Program-made: the position numbers and the translations under genes
The notes under the pieces: model-generated
What the model was told of the DNA's origin: nothing
What the model saw: the letters and a program-made list of their open reading frames with translations, nothing else
The model's database searches: none
Shown: positions 20,601 through 28,446 of the stretch, in pieces
Numbering within the stretch: the first letter of the stretch is position 1
Layout of the letters: every line of letters starts with the position of its first letter
DNA from: Plasmopara viticola
Taxonomy: Eukaryota; Oomycota; Peronosporomycetes; Peronosporales; Peronosporaceae
Direction: 5' to 3'
Length of the DNA stretch: 64,000 nucleotides
Assembly (NCBI GenBank): GCA_001695595.3
Contig: MBPM02000165.1
Span: 1-64,000 of the forward strand

Positions 20601-21890
20601 AAACGCCTTGTCTTGGTTGCACTGACTCGTCCGCGTAAGCGTCTCTTTGTAGTTTCTCATGGCTTCATCGAAGTGGTCTTGATTTGAGTCACTAGAAGCG
20701 ACGCGATACCGAGCAGCGGCTCGGTCAAGCTGTATCCTTGCTTCTTCCATTTCCTGGCAGTTCTGCATCCGGAGCTTCTTCTGTACGTCTTGAAGCTGGG
20801 TCTTGATGCTCGCTTTCCACCCCTCCCAGATCTTGCCTGGATTTGACGCAGTGCGCAGCGCTTCTCGAACCAGCTCAGCTTCTTTCTCGATTGCAGATAC
20901 TACCACTGGGTACTCCAGTAAGTAGCGAGGAAATTTCCAATATCCACGGCCATGCAACTGGGAGCCAGATCGGAAACTCACACTGTGAGCGAGGTGGTCG
21001 CCAGCGTGCTTCGACAGAAAGTACTTGGACGTGTGATAAAAGCGTGTGTATAAGGACTCTGACAACAGGATGTAGTCCAGTCGATTCCTCCGAGGAAGCG
21101 GGCCAGTGAACACACGCTTGTCGTCGAAGTGAACCCGCCATGCATCAACAACACCCAGCTTCGCCAGCCATTCAAGACAGCTGGACCTTCCCGGGTCATA
21201 GCGCAAGTTGGGGGTAGACGAGTCAAGTCGTGGGTCTAAGGGAGTGTTGAGATCGCCCAACACCAAGTGCGTTGCTTGATCCTCGAAATCCTCGGTCGTC
21301 AGACTCGAGTAAAATTGCTGTTTTTCTTTGCAGTCAACCGGCGCGTATACGTTATGAATGTAGATAGGAGCACTCTCAAAAATCAGCTTGATCACAAGGT
21401 AGCGACCTTCGACTGACAGATTGGAGATCTCTACGGCTGACGCAAAGCCAGGGAAATCAGAGCGGAGCACAGTGAGAACACCATTGCTCCGGCCTCGTGT
21501 AGGCCGGAGCATCTGCGAGTTTGAATCGTTCACAAAAACCTTATGCTTAAAGTTTGAGTCCAAGTGAAACTTGAAGTTGGAGAGGTGCGTGTTGTCACTG
21601 AACTTGGTCTCTTGAACACACGACAACGAGTATTTGGAAAGCAGATTCTCGATAAATAGGTGACCATTCTTCTTGATGCCGTTTGTGTTCACTGTGAGAA
21701 CATTGATGTTGTTCCATGTTGTTGTAGTCGAGAATGGTTTAGCAACGAGTGGCCAAGCCGCCCCCAACCAACGCGACTCCATCCTCAGCGACTTGGAGCT
21801 GTAGTACCGACGAGCTGGCATCATAGAATCCCTTGAGCTGCTGCAGTGACTCAAGGTCTTCCAGAAGGTATCCTTGCCATTGAACTTCAT
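17643..21890 (-). CDS. LINE ORF2: endonuclease and reverse transcriptase
   Basis: 1415 aa, ATG at 21890, TGA at 17645-17643. It nicks target DNA and copies the element RNA from the nick. The N-terminal EEP (APE-like) endonuclease spans about residues 62-300, with Asn68/Asn70, Glu94 in QET, Asp213 and Asn215 in GDLN, Asp272 in LDYI and Asp298-His299 in GDH. A linker at about 330-440 is charged and helical. The reverse transcriptase has APGMDG at 544-549, NYRPI at 602-606, QKGF at 636-639, motif A LDFEKAFD with Asp672, motif B RGVKQGDP at 727-734, motif C FADD with Asp774/Asp775 and YLG at 837-839. Near the C-terminus C1267-x4-C1272-x7-H1280-x4-C1285 resembles the zf-RVT finger of plant and oomycete LINEs. 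No RNase H domain is evident. Met37 (21782) is an alternative start, still upstream of the endonuclease. All catalytic residues are present, so the enzyme is probably functional. Confidence 0.95.
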   Translation of the reverse strand: MKFNGKDTFWKTLSHCSSSRDSMMPARRYYSSKSLRMESRWLGAAWPLVAKPFSTTTTWNNINVLTVNTNGIKKNGHLFIENLLSKYSLSCVQETKFSDNTHLSNFKFHLDSNFKHKVFVNDSNSQMLRPTRGRSNGVLTVLRSDFPGFASAVEISNLSVEGRYLVIKLIFESAPIYIHNVYAPVDCKEKQQFYSSLTTEDFEDQATHLVLGDLNTPLDPRLDSSTPNLRYDPGRSSCLEWLAKLGVVDAWRVHFDDKRVFTGPLPRRNRLDYILLSESLYTRFYHTSKYFLSKHAGDHLAHSVSFRSGSQLHGRGYWKFPRYLLEYPVVVSAIEKEAELVREALRTASNPGKIWEGWKASIKTQLQDVQKKLRMQNCQEMEEARIQLDRAAARYRVASSDSNQDHFDEAMRNYKETLTRTSQCNQDKAFDFQAANIEKSTKYFFRPLDTSLRQVSIEEVRTSNGSVSSNSHEIFLRFLEHWGSEMGDHNSATGRNPPPDVDLQHKLLDSIVRFVSEANRAILSAPVTASDLASAIKHMKATSAPGMDGLTAAFYQVAPDVFGECLKIVFNDRLRRGVLLPSQRKSAVVLLHKKGSRAEPANYRPIALVQVDVKVLSKALSHRLQRVIPDLIHPDQKGFVRGRSIHHHVRFLADLQDLMSGLDEEAYALFLDFEKAFDRVNWNYMFRLLDRMGFGVEFTQWIKLLYTDPQAHLLINQTIQPALRPTRGVKQGDPLSALLFILTIEPLGNLLRSHEEYGICLNADHTATSMFFADDSTLLGSSIPNLQAQLEVVDEYCKGSGAKLNLTKSVLLGLNRKLTCPPLAGLKVLGKSETVKYLGIPFGQSRVNDAIVEFLEQLFYDGFKLWYRRARTLRGRLLIAQTMVLSRLWHYTQHVSIPANVVKRWQSMLNRFVLSRKHNRDASHVQLIPQEFLFQRKRDGGLGIPSLEAQLQRQRLQLLLQFVSAAQVVDARNWTTASCALLKLSLPRTGNMKALDFLTISPLRHGNLIRWKLISPWWKRTWMWWYKIRWDITWQDLPPEERAWYGLRQPIWFHSDADLHYEQTPRSSTNVAHRRCIGMVVEPQRSFRLHISRAFGVRSLVDFMREGRAWPSQQDFVQRHIDFKLLSVTPGRQIQWLRVLYKEATQIVERLGAIQLVLRPFSRERQLLPHLGCNSASKLYLVPTIPRSALLCVVWTPKTPTKPHPMTLHSHHVGEEQIKAYVKYDKHLRVILLPIYEDLQFRLAFRLLPVRSRFWFLEASNPHIRRCVRAECGAIETEQHLFFDCTLAVQLWMHVQQLVSPFCRARLTWLDIVLAAKPVVRDKWAACEKVVRDVWHTLRALTLHFIWSDRNRCLFDGRQPTPALPALQVILMTFRAHMRFFERQLYGSDDKLALARVVHEIKSQPTFSSFSCRMA

Positions 21891-24189
21891 GCCACTGTTG
21901 CATGCAGTACGCGCCGAGCTCCGACCTCAATAGGCGAAGCAGCGTGTTAACATGAAGAAATCGAGTGTGGTGAGCCGGAATCCACTCTACAGGCTGGCCT
22001 GTTAGATACTGGATCCAGTGGTCGTTGTGGAAGATCGTTGGCGCAACCGACATGAGCATGACCTCGAACATGCCCAAAGCCTTAGACGCGCGAGACAACT
22101 CCTTGATCTCATCTGTCGATGTCCACCATTTTGCGCACGTCTTAAAAATGTCACTACGTTTCGATGGAACTGGTGCTCTCATCAGCTTTTTCCATTTTGC
22201 GCTGAAAGTGGTGTCTTCGTCCGGTGTAGTTGCACACAGGATGCGGTTGATCGTGTGTAACTGTGCAAGCTCGTACACCTCTTGACTACTTTCCGCCATT
22301 GCAAGAGACAGTGCACTGTTAAAGGCGAGAGGAGATTCGATAGCCTTTTTAGTGATATTGTCCGGGTTTGTGGCGTTCTTGAAGATTTTGCGCACTCCTT
22401 CAACCCTCTTGTCCGCATCGGCGAGACAGTCAGGAAGCACGTTGAGAAGCGCCGTGTTCTCGTCGTTTATCATCGATTCTGTCACCTCAAGAATTGGTGA
22501 CGCTTTGGCCGCTTTCCTGATTTTGGTATGGTGCTTCTCGACAAAGAAAGCGGAATCAGTTGACGCTTTCAGTGCGTCAGGACGTTTTACATCCACAGGA
22601 ACGACCTGGCGACGAAGTCCGTACTTCGTGTCTGCTGTCACGTTTTTTGACACGAGCTTCACTTCCATCGACTGAAGCACCTGAAAATAGTTTGCAGTGG
22701 CGACGCCATCTAGGGGTTGCGTAGCTTGCTGCTTCAACATGTTAGAGAAGTCAATCGAGTTGCGGGCACGCTTCTTCTTGTTAAAAGCACTGACGAAGCC
22801 ATCGTCAGCTCCACCGGTCAGCTTTAGAACAGGCGTCAGCAAGGCCTTCGGACTTCCAGGAGGAGAAATCATGCCGTTGGATCCGGTAAAAGTCGAGATA
22901 GAAAGCGTGTCCAAGTTTTTCTCTTGGTATTTCACGATTTGGTTGGCAGCGGGTGGCTTGCCATGCTGAGCTCCAAGCTGTCGGAGCTGACCTTCCCGTT
23001 TCTTTGCTTCCTGCACTGCTCTTTGCAGTGAGGTTTGTTTGGACATCGGCTTCGCATTCATCATCTCCGCGTGTTCGTGTGTCTTCGACTGCTGTTGCTG
23101 AGATGTCTTATGCACCGAATCTGGTGCTGAATAGACACTGTCATGTGTACCAAGATCGATTCCGTGATGCGAGCGATAGCCGTATGGCAGGCGCTCGGAC
23201 TGATAAGGCGCGTTCTTTCCATGCGCGGGGTGAAGCTTATTCTCAAATAGCACTTGGTCGCAGACGCTGCCGTTCACCATCAGCGCGCTTGGACATGTAC
23301 TCGACAAGAAGTAAACCCGCCATGTTGCCGACGTGATGCCGGTTGCAAGGTTCACTTCGCGGAAGGTGTCGTACACAGGCTTGCATCCGAGTAGGAACAG
23401 TCGATGTAAGATTAAATTCGTGTCCGTGTCCGAATCCACGTTAGAAATGTCAATGAAGAATTTTCCACCGAGCACGTCGAACGTTTTGAACATGAAGACG
23501 CCTCCAAGAATGTTCACCTTTGTGCGCTCAAGTGCGAGACATGCTTCTTTTGACTTTACCTTGATGCGAAGGTTACCGCCAGGGAGTTTGGACACTTGAC
23601 CGATTTCAAAACTGGCGTACAGTTTCTCAAGTGCTTCATTACCATGGTTCTTACCCGAAAGCGACGCCATGATTTTTTGCATCGGTGTTTTTGCAAATGT
23701 ACGACCAGTGTCAATTACCATGTCATACTGGGCGCGAGGCAGAGCGTACGGCCGCGATTGCTCCATGCGAGACACAATAAAAGACCAGTCACCACCAGCA
23801 GCGTACTGGCGCTCAATCGCTTCAACGTCACAAGCAAGGGGCTTTGGTGTCTCCACACGACGACGAGCAGAATCGAGCTCAGCGTTGTCCCGACGAATAG
23901 TCTCTTGTTGAGCGAGTAAATCCGCCATAGTTGGACGTTTGTCTTGCTCCAACGAAGGCGAAGAATCGTCTGACGTAGGCTCATCACCCGCATTCGAAGT
24001 CAAGGCAGAAGCAGTCGACATCGTGCCCATCTGCACATCCTCCGGTTCCATCTCTACGACAGGTCCAATCGTCGAATTTTCCCCAGAAATTTTCTGTACA
24101 GACATAGCGGGGGATGGGTGTGGAAAAGCACTTGCTTTTATGGTGTCAACTGGCAGTTGCGAAAGGGCGACCGAAGCTGGATTCTCCAT
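21739..24189 (-). CDS. LINE ORF1 protein, putative nucleic-acid-binding
   Basis: 816 aa from the ATG at 24189 to a TAA at 21741-21739. LINE ORF1 proteins generally bind the element RNA and form the ribonucleoprotein needed for retrotransposition; that role here is inferred from position. The N-terminal 85 or so residues are Ser/Pro/acidic-rich and probably disordered. A short charged helical stretch follows at about 88-112 (repeated Gln/Glu/Arg, coiled-coil-like). The best-ordered part is about 200-320, an alternating beta/alpha pattern around the sequence KFFIDISN that could be an RRM-like fold. I see no CCHC zinc knuckle. The 3' end overlaps ORF2 by 152 nt in another frame. A longer reading from a TTG at 24279 is possible, but an ATG start is preferred. 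No frameshift or stop is seen. The family is not recognised with certainty. Confidence 0.82.
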   Translation of the reverse strand: MENPASVALSQLPVDTIKASAFPHPSPAMSVQKISGENSTIGPVVEMEPEDVQMGTMSTASALTSNAGDEPTSDDSSPSLEQDKRPTMADLLAQQETIRRDNAELDSARRRVETPKPLACDVEAIERQYAAGGDWSFIVSRMEQSRPYALPRAQYDMVIDTGRTFAKTPMQKIMASLSGKNHGNEALEKLYASFEIGQVSKLPGGNLRIKVKSKEACLALERTKVNILGGVFMFKTFDVLGGKFFIDISNVDSDTDTNLILHRLFLLGCKPVYDTFREVNLATGITSATWRVYFLSSTCPSALMVNGSVCDQVLFENKLHPAHGKNAPYQSERLPYGYRSHHGIDLGTHDSVYSAPDSVHKTSQQQQSKTHEHAEMMNAKPMSKQTSLQRAVQEAKKREGQLRQLGAQHGKPPAANQIVKYQEKNLDTLSISTFTGSNGMISPPGSPKALLTPVLKLTGGADDGFVSAFNKKKRARNSIDFSNMLKQQATQPLDGVATANYFQVLQSMEVKLVSKNVTADTKYGLRRQVVPVDVKRPDALKASTDSAFFVEKHHTKIRKAAKASPILEVTESMINDENTALLNVLPDCLADADKRVEGVRKIFKNATNPDNITKKAIESPLAFNSALSLAMAESSQEVYELAQLHTINRILCATTPDEDTTFSAKWKKLMRAPVPSKRSDIFKTCAKWWTSTDEIKELSRASKALGMFEVMLMSVAPTIFHNDHWIQYLTGQPVEWIPAHHTRFLHVNTLLRLLRSELGAYCMQQWHEVQWQGYLLEDLESLQQLKGFYDASSSVLQLQVAEDGVALVGGGLATRC

Positions 24190-24288
24190 TGGATAGGCGA
24201 AGGTTGGAAAGGCTGAAGGTTGAAGGTTGAAGGTTGATAGGGGTTCTTCCGAAGAGTCGACTTGTGGGGTAGCCGGCAAATTGAGAAG
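24190..24288 (-). other. LINE 5' leader
   Basis: These 99 nt lie between the element edge and the first ATG of ORF1. The ORF1 frame is open through this stretch and on into the duplication (a TTG occurs at 24279), so an N-terminal extension or a slightly 5'-truncated element cannot be excluded. A short run of related gaaggtt-type motifs lies at about 24202-24238. No promoter motif is recognisable. Confidence 0.6.
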
Positions 24289-24303
24289 TGTCCCCGTGGC
24301 CCA
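24289..24303 (+). repeat. LINE target-site duplication, right copy
   Basis: Exact second copy of the 15-bp duplication. Here it continues into the rest of the tRNA gene, so the tRNA at 24290 is complete. Confidence 0.92.
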
Positions 24304-24307
24304 ATGG
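24297..24307 (+). promoter_or_regulatory. Pol III A box (example copy)
   Basis: tggcccaatgg fits the TRGCNNARNGG A-box consensus and spans linear tRNA bases 8-18. The same box occurs in every full-length unit except unit 1 (one G lost) and unit 68 (TGAC instead of TGGC). It is missing or cut in the copies at 16907, 25786 and 34751. Confidence 0.85.
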
Positions 24308-24340
24308 ATAAGGCATCCGCCTACGAAGCGGGAGATTGCG

Positions 24341-24351
24341 GGTTCGAGTCC
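24341..24351 (+). promoter_or_regulatory. Pol III B box (example copy)
   Basis: ggttcgagtcc matches GGTTCGANTCC exactly, tRNA bases 52-62. Units 2 and 4 have C at the free N position. Unit 127 has a C to T change at base 62. Even the deleted copies at 25786 and 34751 retain the box. Confidence 0.88.
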
Positions 24352-24364
24352 CGTCGGAGACTGA

Positions 24365-24368
24365 TTTT
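24365..24368 (+). terminator. Pol III terminator T4 (example copy)
   Basis: Four T residues begin two bases after base 73 (gatttt), giving a very short 3' trailer. The same T4 follows every tRNA copy examined except unit 68, where it is gttt. Confidence 0.85.
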
Positions 24369-24665
24369 CATCCTAACACATAACGTGCTGTCTTATTGCA
24401 TTTTGCTAACAAGAACGACAAACTCGTGCGCAATTGTATTAGTCCATGGCTATAGCACGTAATCGACGTAAACGTTGCAAAACCAAAGCGAGACTTCAGC
24501 CTCGTCGGTTGACTTTTAAAAGAGCCATTGTGAGGATACACGATTAAAGCTGCAAGGTCGTTTAAGACTATTGTAGGGTTGTTTTATGCTTCCAAAGTCC
24601 TTTTTAGTTGTACTGATAATCTAATTAAGGTAGTGACTTGAAAAAGGAGACGTGGTCTTTAAAAC

Positions 24666-24738
24666 GTCCCCGTGGCCCAATGGATAAGGCATCCGCCTAC
24701 GAAGCGGGAGATTGCGGGTTCGAGTCCCGTCGGAGACT
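24666..24738 (+). tRNA. tRNA-Arg (ACG), unit 48
   Basis: 376 nt after unit 47; form D T-tract with aatctaatt. Confidence 0.95.
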
Positions 24739-25042
24739 GATTTTCATCCTAACACATAACGTGCTGTCTTATTGCATTTTGCTAACAAGAACGACAAACT
24801 CGTGCGCAATTGTATTAGTCCCATGGCTATAGCACGTAATCGACGTAAACGTTGCAAAACCAAAGCGAGACTTCAGCCTCGTCGGTTGACTTTTAAAAGA
24901 GCCATTGTGAGGATACACGATTAAAGCTGCAAGGTCGTTTAAGACTATTGTAGGGTTGTTTTATGCTTCCAAAGTCCTTTTTAGTTGTACTGATAATCTA
25001 ATTAAGGTAGTGACTTGAAAAAGGAGACGTGGTCTTTAAAAC

Positions 25043-25115
25043 GTCCCCGTGGCCCAATGGATAAGGCATCCGCCTACGAAGCGGGAGATTGCGGGTTCGA
25101 GTCCCGTCGGAGACT
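25043..25115 (+). tRNA. tRNA-Arg (ACG), unit 49
   Basis: 377 nt after unit 48; form D T-tract with aatctaatt. Confidence 0.95.
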
Positions 25116-25419
25116 GATTTTCATCCTAACACATAACGTGCTGTCTTATTGCATTTTGCTAACAAGAACGACAAACTCGTGCGCAATTGTATTAGTCCCA
25201 TGGCTATAGCACGTAATCGACGTAAACGTTGCAAAACCAAAGCGAGACTTCAGCCTCGTCGGTTGACTTTTAAAAGAGCCATTGTGAGGATACACGATTA
25301 AAGCTGCAAGGTCGTTTAAGACTATTGTAGGGTTGTTTTATGCTTCCAAAGTCCTTTTTAGTTGTACTGATAATCTAATTAAGGTAGTGACTTGAAAAAG
25401 GAGACGTGGTCTTTAAAAC

Positions 25420-25492
25420 GTCCCCGTGGCCCAATGGATAAGGCATCCGCCTACGAAGCGGGAGATTGCGGGTTCGAGTCCCGTCGGAGACT
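25420..25492 (+). tRNA. tRNA-Arg (ACG), unit 50
   Basis: 377 nt after unit 49; short form C T-tract, followed by the deleted unit 51. Confidence 0.95.
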
Positions 25493-25785
25493 GATTTTCA
25501 TCCTAACACATAACGTGCTGTCTTATTGCATTTTGCTAACAAGAACGACAAACTCGTGCGCAATTGTATTAGTCCCATGGCTATAGCACGTAATCGACGT
25601 AAACGTTGCAAAACCAAAGCGAGACTTCAGCCTCGTCGGTTGACTTTTAAAAGAGCCATTGTGAGGATACACGATTAAAGCTGCAAGGTCGTTTAAGACT
25701 ATTGTAGGGTTGTTTTATGCTTTCGAACTCCTCTTTCTTGTACTGATAATCTGGTTAAGGTAGTGACTTGAAAAGGAGACGTGGT

Positions 25786-25813
25786 ATTGCGGGTTCGAGT
25801 CCCGTCGGAGACT
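25786..25813 (+). pseudogene. tRNA-Arg 3' remnant, unit 51
   Basis: A 54-bp deletion removed the last 9 bp of leader and bases 1-45, joining gacgtggt directly to attgcggg. Bases 46-73, including the B box, and the terminator remain; the spacer after it is normal (tccatgg, form C). Confidence 0.93.
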
Positions 25814-26116
25814 GATTTTCATCCTAACACATAACGTGCTGTCTTATTGCATTTTGCTAACAAGAACGACAAACTCGTGCGCAATTGTATTAGTCCATGG
25901 CTATAGCACGTAATCGACGTAAACGTTGCAAAACCAAAGCGAGACTTCAGCCTCGTCGGTTGACTTTTAAAAGAGCCATTGTGAGGATACACGATTAAAG
26001 CTGCAAGGTCGTTTAAGACTATTGTAGGGTTGTTTTATGCTTTCGAACTCCTCTTTTCTTGTACTGATAATCTGGTTAAGGTAGTGACTTGAAAAAGGAG
26101 ACGTGGTCTTTAAAAC

Positions 26117-26189
26117 GTCCCCGTGGCCCAATGGATAAGGCATCCGCCTACGAAGCGGGAGATTGCGGGTTCGAGTCCCGTCGGAGACT
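26117..26189 (+). tRNA. tRNA-Arg (ACG), unit 52
   Basis: First intact gene after the deleted unit; form D T-tract with aatctggtt. Confidence 0.95.
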
Positions 26190-26492
26190 GATTTTCATCC
26201 TAACACATAACGTGCTGTCTTATTGCATTTTGCTAACAAGAACGACAAACTCGTGCGCAATTGTATTAGTCCCATGGCTATAGCACGTAATCGACGTAAA
26301 CGTTGCAAAACCAAAGCGAGACTTCAGCCTCGTCGGTTGACTTTTAAAAGAGCCATTGTGAGGATACACGATTAAAGCTGCAAGGTCGTTTAAGACTATT
26401 GTAGGGTTGTTTTATGCTTCCAAAGTCCTTTTTAGTTGTACTGATAATCTGGTTAAGGTAGTGACTTGAAAAAGGAACGTGGTCTTTAAAAC

Positions 26493-26565
26493 GTCCCCGT
26501 GGCCCAATGGATAAGGCATCCGCCTACGAAGCGGGAGATTGCGGGTTCGAGTCCCGTCGGAGACT
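26493..26565 (+). tRNA. tRNA-Arg (ACG), unit 53
   Basis: 376 nt after unit 52; T-tract ccgaagtcctctt, next leader aacgaggtctct. Confidence 0.95.
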
Positions 26566-26868
26566 GATTTTCATCCTAACACATAACGTGCTGTCTTATT
26601 GCATTTTGCTAACAAGAACGACAAACTCGTGCGCAATTGTATTAGTCCCATGGCTATAGCACGTAATCGACGTAAACGTTGCAAAACCAAAGCGAGACTT
26701 CAGCCTCGTCGGTTGACTTTTAAAAGAGCCATTGTGAGGATACACGATTAAAGCTGCAAGGTCGTTTAAGACTATTGTAGGGTTGTTTTATGCTTCCGAA
26801 GTCCTCTTTTCTTGTACTGATAATCTGGTTAAGGTAGTGACTTGAAAAAGAAAACGAGGTCTCTAAAT

Positions 26869-26941
26869 GTCCCCGTGGCCCAATGGATAAGGCATCCGCC
26901 TACGAAGCGGGAGATTGCGGGTTCGAGTCCCGTCGGAGACT
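26869..26941 (+). tRNA. tRNA-Arg (ACG), unit 54
   Basis: 376 nt after unit 53; form C T-tract and leader. Confidence 0.95.
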
Positions 26942-27244
26942 GATTTTCATCCTAACACATAACGTGCTGTCTTATTGCATTTTGCTAACAAGAACGACAA
27001 ACTCGTGCGCAATTGTATTAGTCCCATGGCTATAGCACGTAATCGACGTAAACGTTGCAAAACCAAAGCGAGACTTCAGCCTCGTCGGTTGACTTTTAAA
27101 AGAGCCATTGTGAGGATACACGATTAAAGCTGCAAGGTCGTTTAAGACTATTGTAGGGTTGTTTTATGCTTTCGAACTCCTCTTTTCTTGTACTGATAAT
27201 CTGGTTAAGGTAGTGACTTGAAAAGGAAACGCGGTCTCTAAAAC

Positions 27245-27317
27245 GTCCCCGTGGCCCAATGGATAAGGCATCCGCCTACGAAGCGGGAGATTGCGGGTTC
27301 GAGTCCCGTCGGAGACT
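27245..27317 (+). tRNA. tRNA-Arg (ACG), unit 55
   Basis: 376 nt after unit 54; tccatgg, form D T-tract. Confidence 0.95.
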
Positions 27318-27620
27318 GATTTTCATCCTAACACATAACGTGCTGTCTTATTGCATTTTGCTAACAAGAACGACAAACTCGTGCGCAATTGTATTAGTCC
27401 ATGGCTATAGCACGTAATCGACGTAAACGTTGCAAAACCAAAGCGAGACTTCAGCCTCGTCGGTTGACTTTTAAAAGAGCCATTGTGAGGATACACGATT
27501 AAAGCTGCAAGGTCGTTTAAGACTATTGTAGGGTTGTTTTATGCTTCCAAAGTCCTTTTTAGTTGTACTGATAATCTGGTTAAGGTAGTGACTTGAAAAA
27601 GGAGACGTGGTCTTTAAAAC

Positions 27621-27693
27621 GTCCCCGTGGCCCAATGGATAAGGCATCCGCCTACGAAGCGGGAGATTGCGGGTTCGAGTCCCGTCGGAGACT
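27621..27693 (+). tRNA. tRNA-Arg (ACG), unit 56
   Basis: 376 nt after unit 55; form D with aatctaatt. Confidence 0.95.
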
Positions 27694-27997
27694 GATTTTC
27701 ATCCTAACACATAACGTGCTGTCTTATTGCATTTTGCTAACAAGAACGACAAACTCGTGCGCAATTGTATTAGTCCCATGGCTATAGCACGTAATCGACG
27801 TAAACGTTGCAAAACCAAAGCGAGACTTCAGCCTCGTCGGTTGACTTTTAAAAGAGCCATTGTGAGGATACACGATTAAAGCTGCAAGGTCGTTTAAGAC
27901 TATTGTAGGGTTGTTTTATGCTTCCAAAGTCCTTTTTAGTTGTACTGATAATCTAATTAAGGTAGTGACTTGAAAAAGGAGACGTGGTCTTTAAAAC

Positions 27998-28070
27998 GTC
28001 CCCGTGGCCCAATGGATAAGGCATCCGCCTACGAAGCGGGAGATTGCGGGTTCGAGTCCCGTCGGAGACT
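27998..28070 (+). tRNA. tRNA-Arg (ACG), unit 57
   Basis: 377 nt after unit 56; tccatgg, form C. Confidence 0.95.
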
Positions 28071-28373
28071 GATTTTCATCCTAACACATAACGTGCTGTC
28101 TTATTGCATTTTGCTAACAAGAACGACAAACTCGTGCGCAATTGTATTAGTCCATGGCTATAGCACGTAATCGACGTAAACGTTGCAAAACCAAAGCGAG
28201 ACTTCAGCCTCGTCGGTTGACTTTTAAAAGAGCCATTGTGAGGATACACGATTAAAGCTGCAAGGTCGTTTAAGACTATTGTAGGGTTGTTTTATGCTTT
28301 CGAACTCCTCTTTTCTTGTACTGATAATCTGGTTAAGGTAGTGACTTGAAAAAGGAAACGCGGTCTTTAAAAC

Positions 28374-28446
28374 GTCCCCGTGGCCCAATGGATAAGGCAT
28401 CCGCCTACGAAGCGGGAGATTGCGGGTTCGAGTCCCGTCGGAGACT
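28374..28446 (+). tRNA. tRNA-Arg (ACG), unit 58
   Basis: 376 nt after unit 57; spacer with private changes cttctaaaag, cacggtt and attacgg, form D. Confidence 0.95.

Larger units (their letters stand above)
16921..24288 (-). mobile_element. Full-length L1-like non-LTR retrotransposon (LINE)
   Basis: A 7368-bp insertion interrupts the array. On the minus strand it has a short 5' leader, ORF1 (816 aa), an overlapping ORF2 (1415 aa) with EEP endonuclease, reverse transcriptase and C-terminal zinc-finger motifs, and a 722-nt 3' UTR. Both edges are defined by a 15-bp target-site duplication, which is typical of target-primed reverse transcription. No poly(A) tail is seen: the sense 3' end reads tatagacaactttaac directly into the duplication. 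All catalytic motifs are present and both frames are open, so the copy looks recent and possibly autonomous. The clade assignment (L1-like, resembling oomycete elements) rests on motif order and remembered similarity, not on a search. Confidence 0.93.
24290..24362 (+). tRNA. tRNA-Arg (ACG), unit 47, regenerated at the LINE edge
   Basis: Complete consensus gene starting two bases from the LINE 5' end; its first 14 bases are the duplicated target. Its natural upstream leader has been replaced by the LINE 5' end. Spacer B with tccatgg and form D T-tract. Confidence 0.95.

Noticed and set aside
24190..24279. ORF1 start at the TTG codon at 24279
   Set aside because: A eukaryotic element would normally use ATG; the first in-frame ATG is at 24189. 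The extension remains possible only if the element is 5'-truncated.
24262..24462. Dozens of 61-66-codon open frames across the array containing GPMDKASAYEAGDCGFESRR
   Set aside because: They are the tRNA gene and its flank read as protein; the frame spans the D, anticodon and T arms. Such translated tRNAs are a known annotation artefact.
24363..24665. A second RNA gene (5S, snRNA or another tRNA) within the spacer
   Set aside because: No second A/B box pair, no cloverleaf and no match to 5S or U6 features was visible; only short palindromes such as cttttaaaag.
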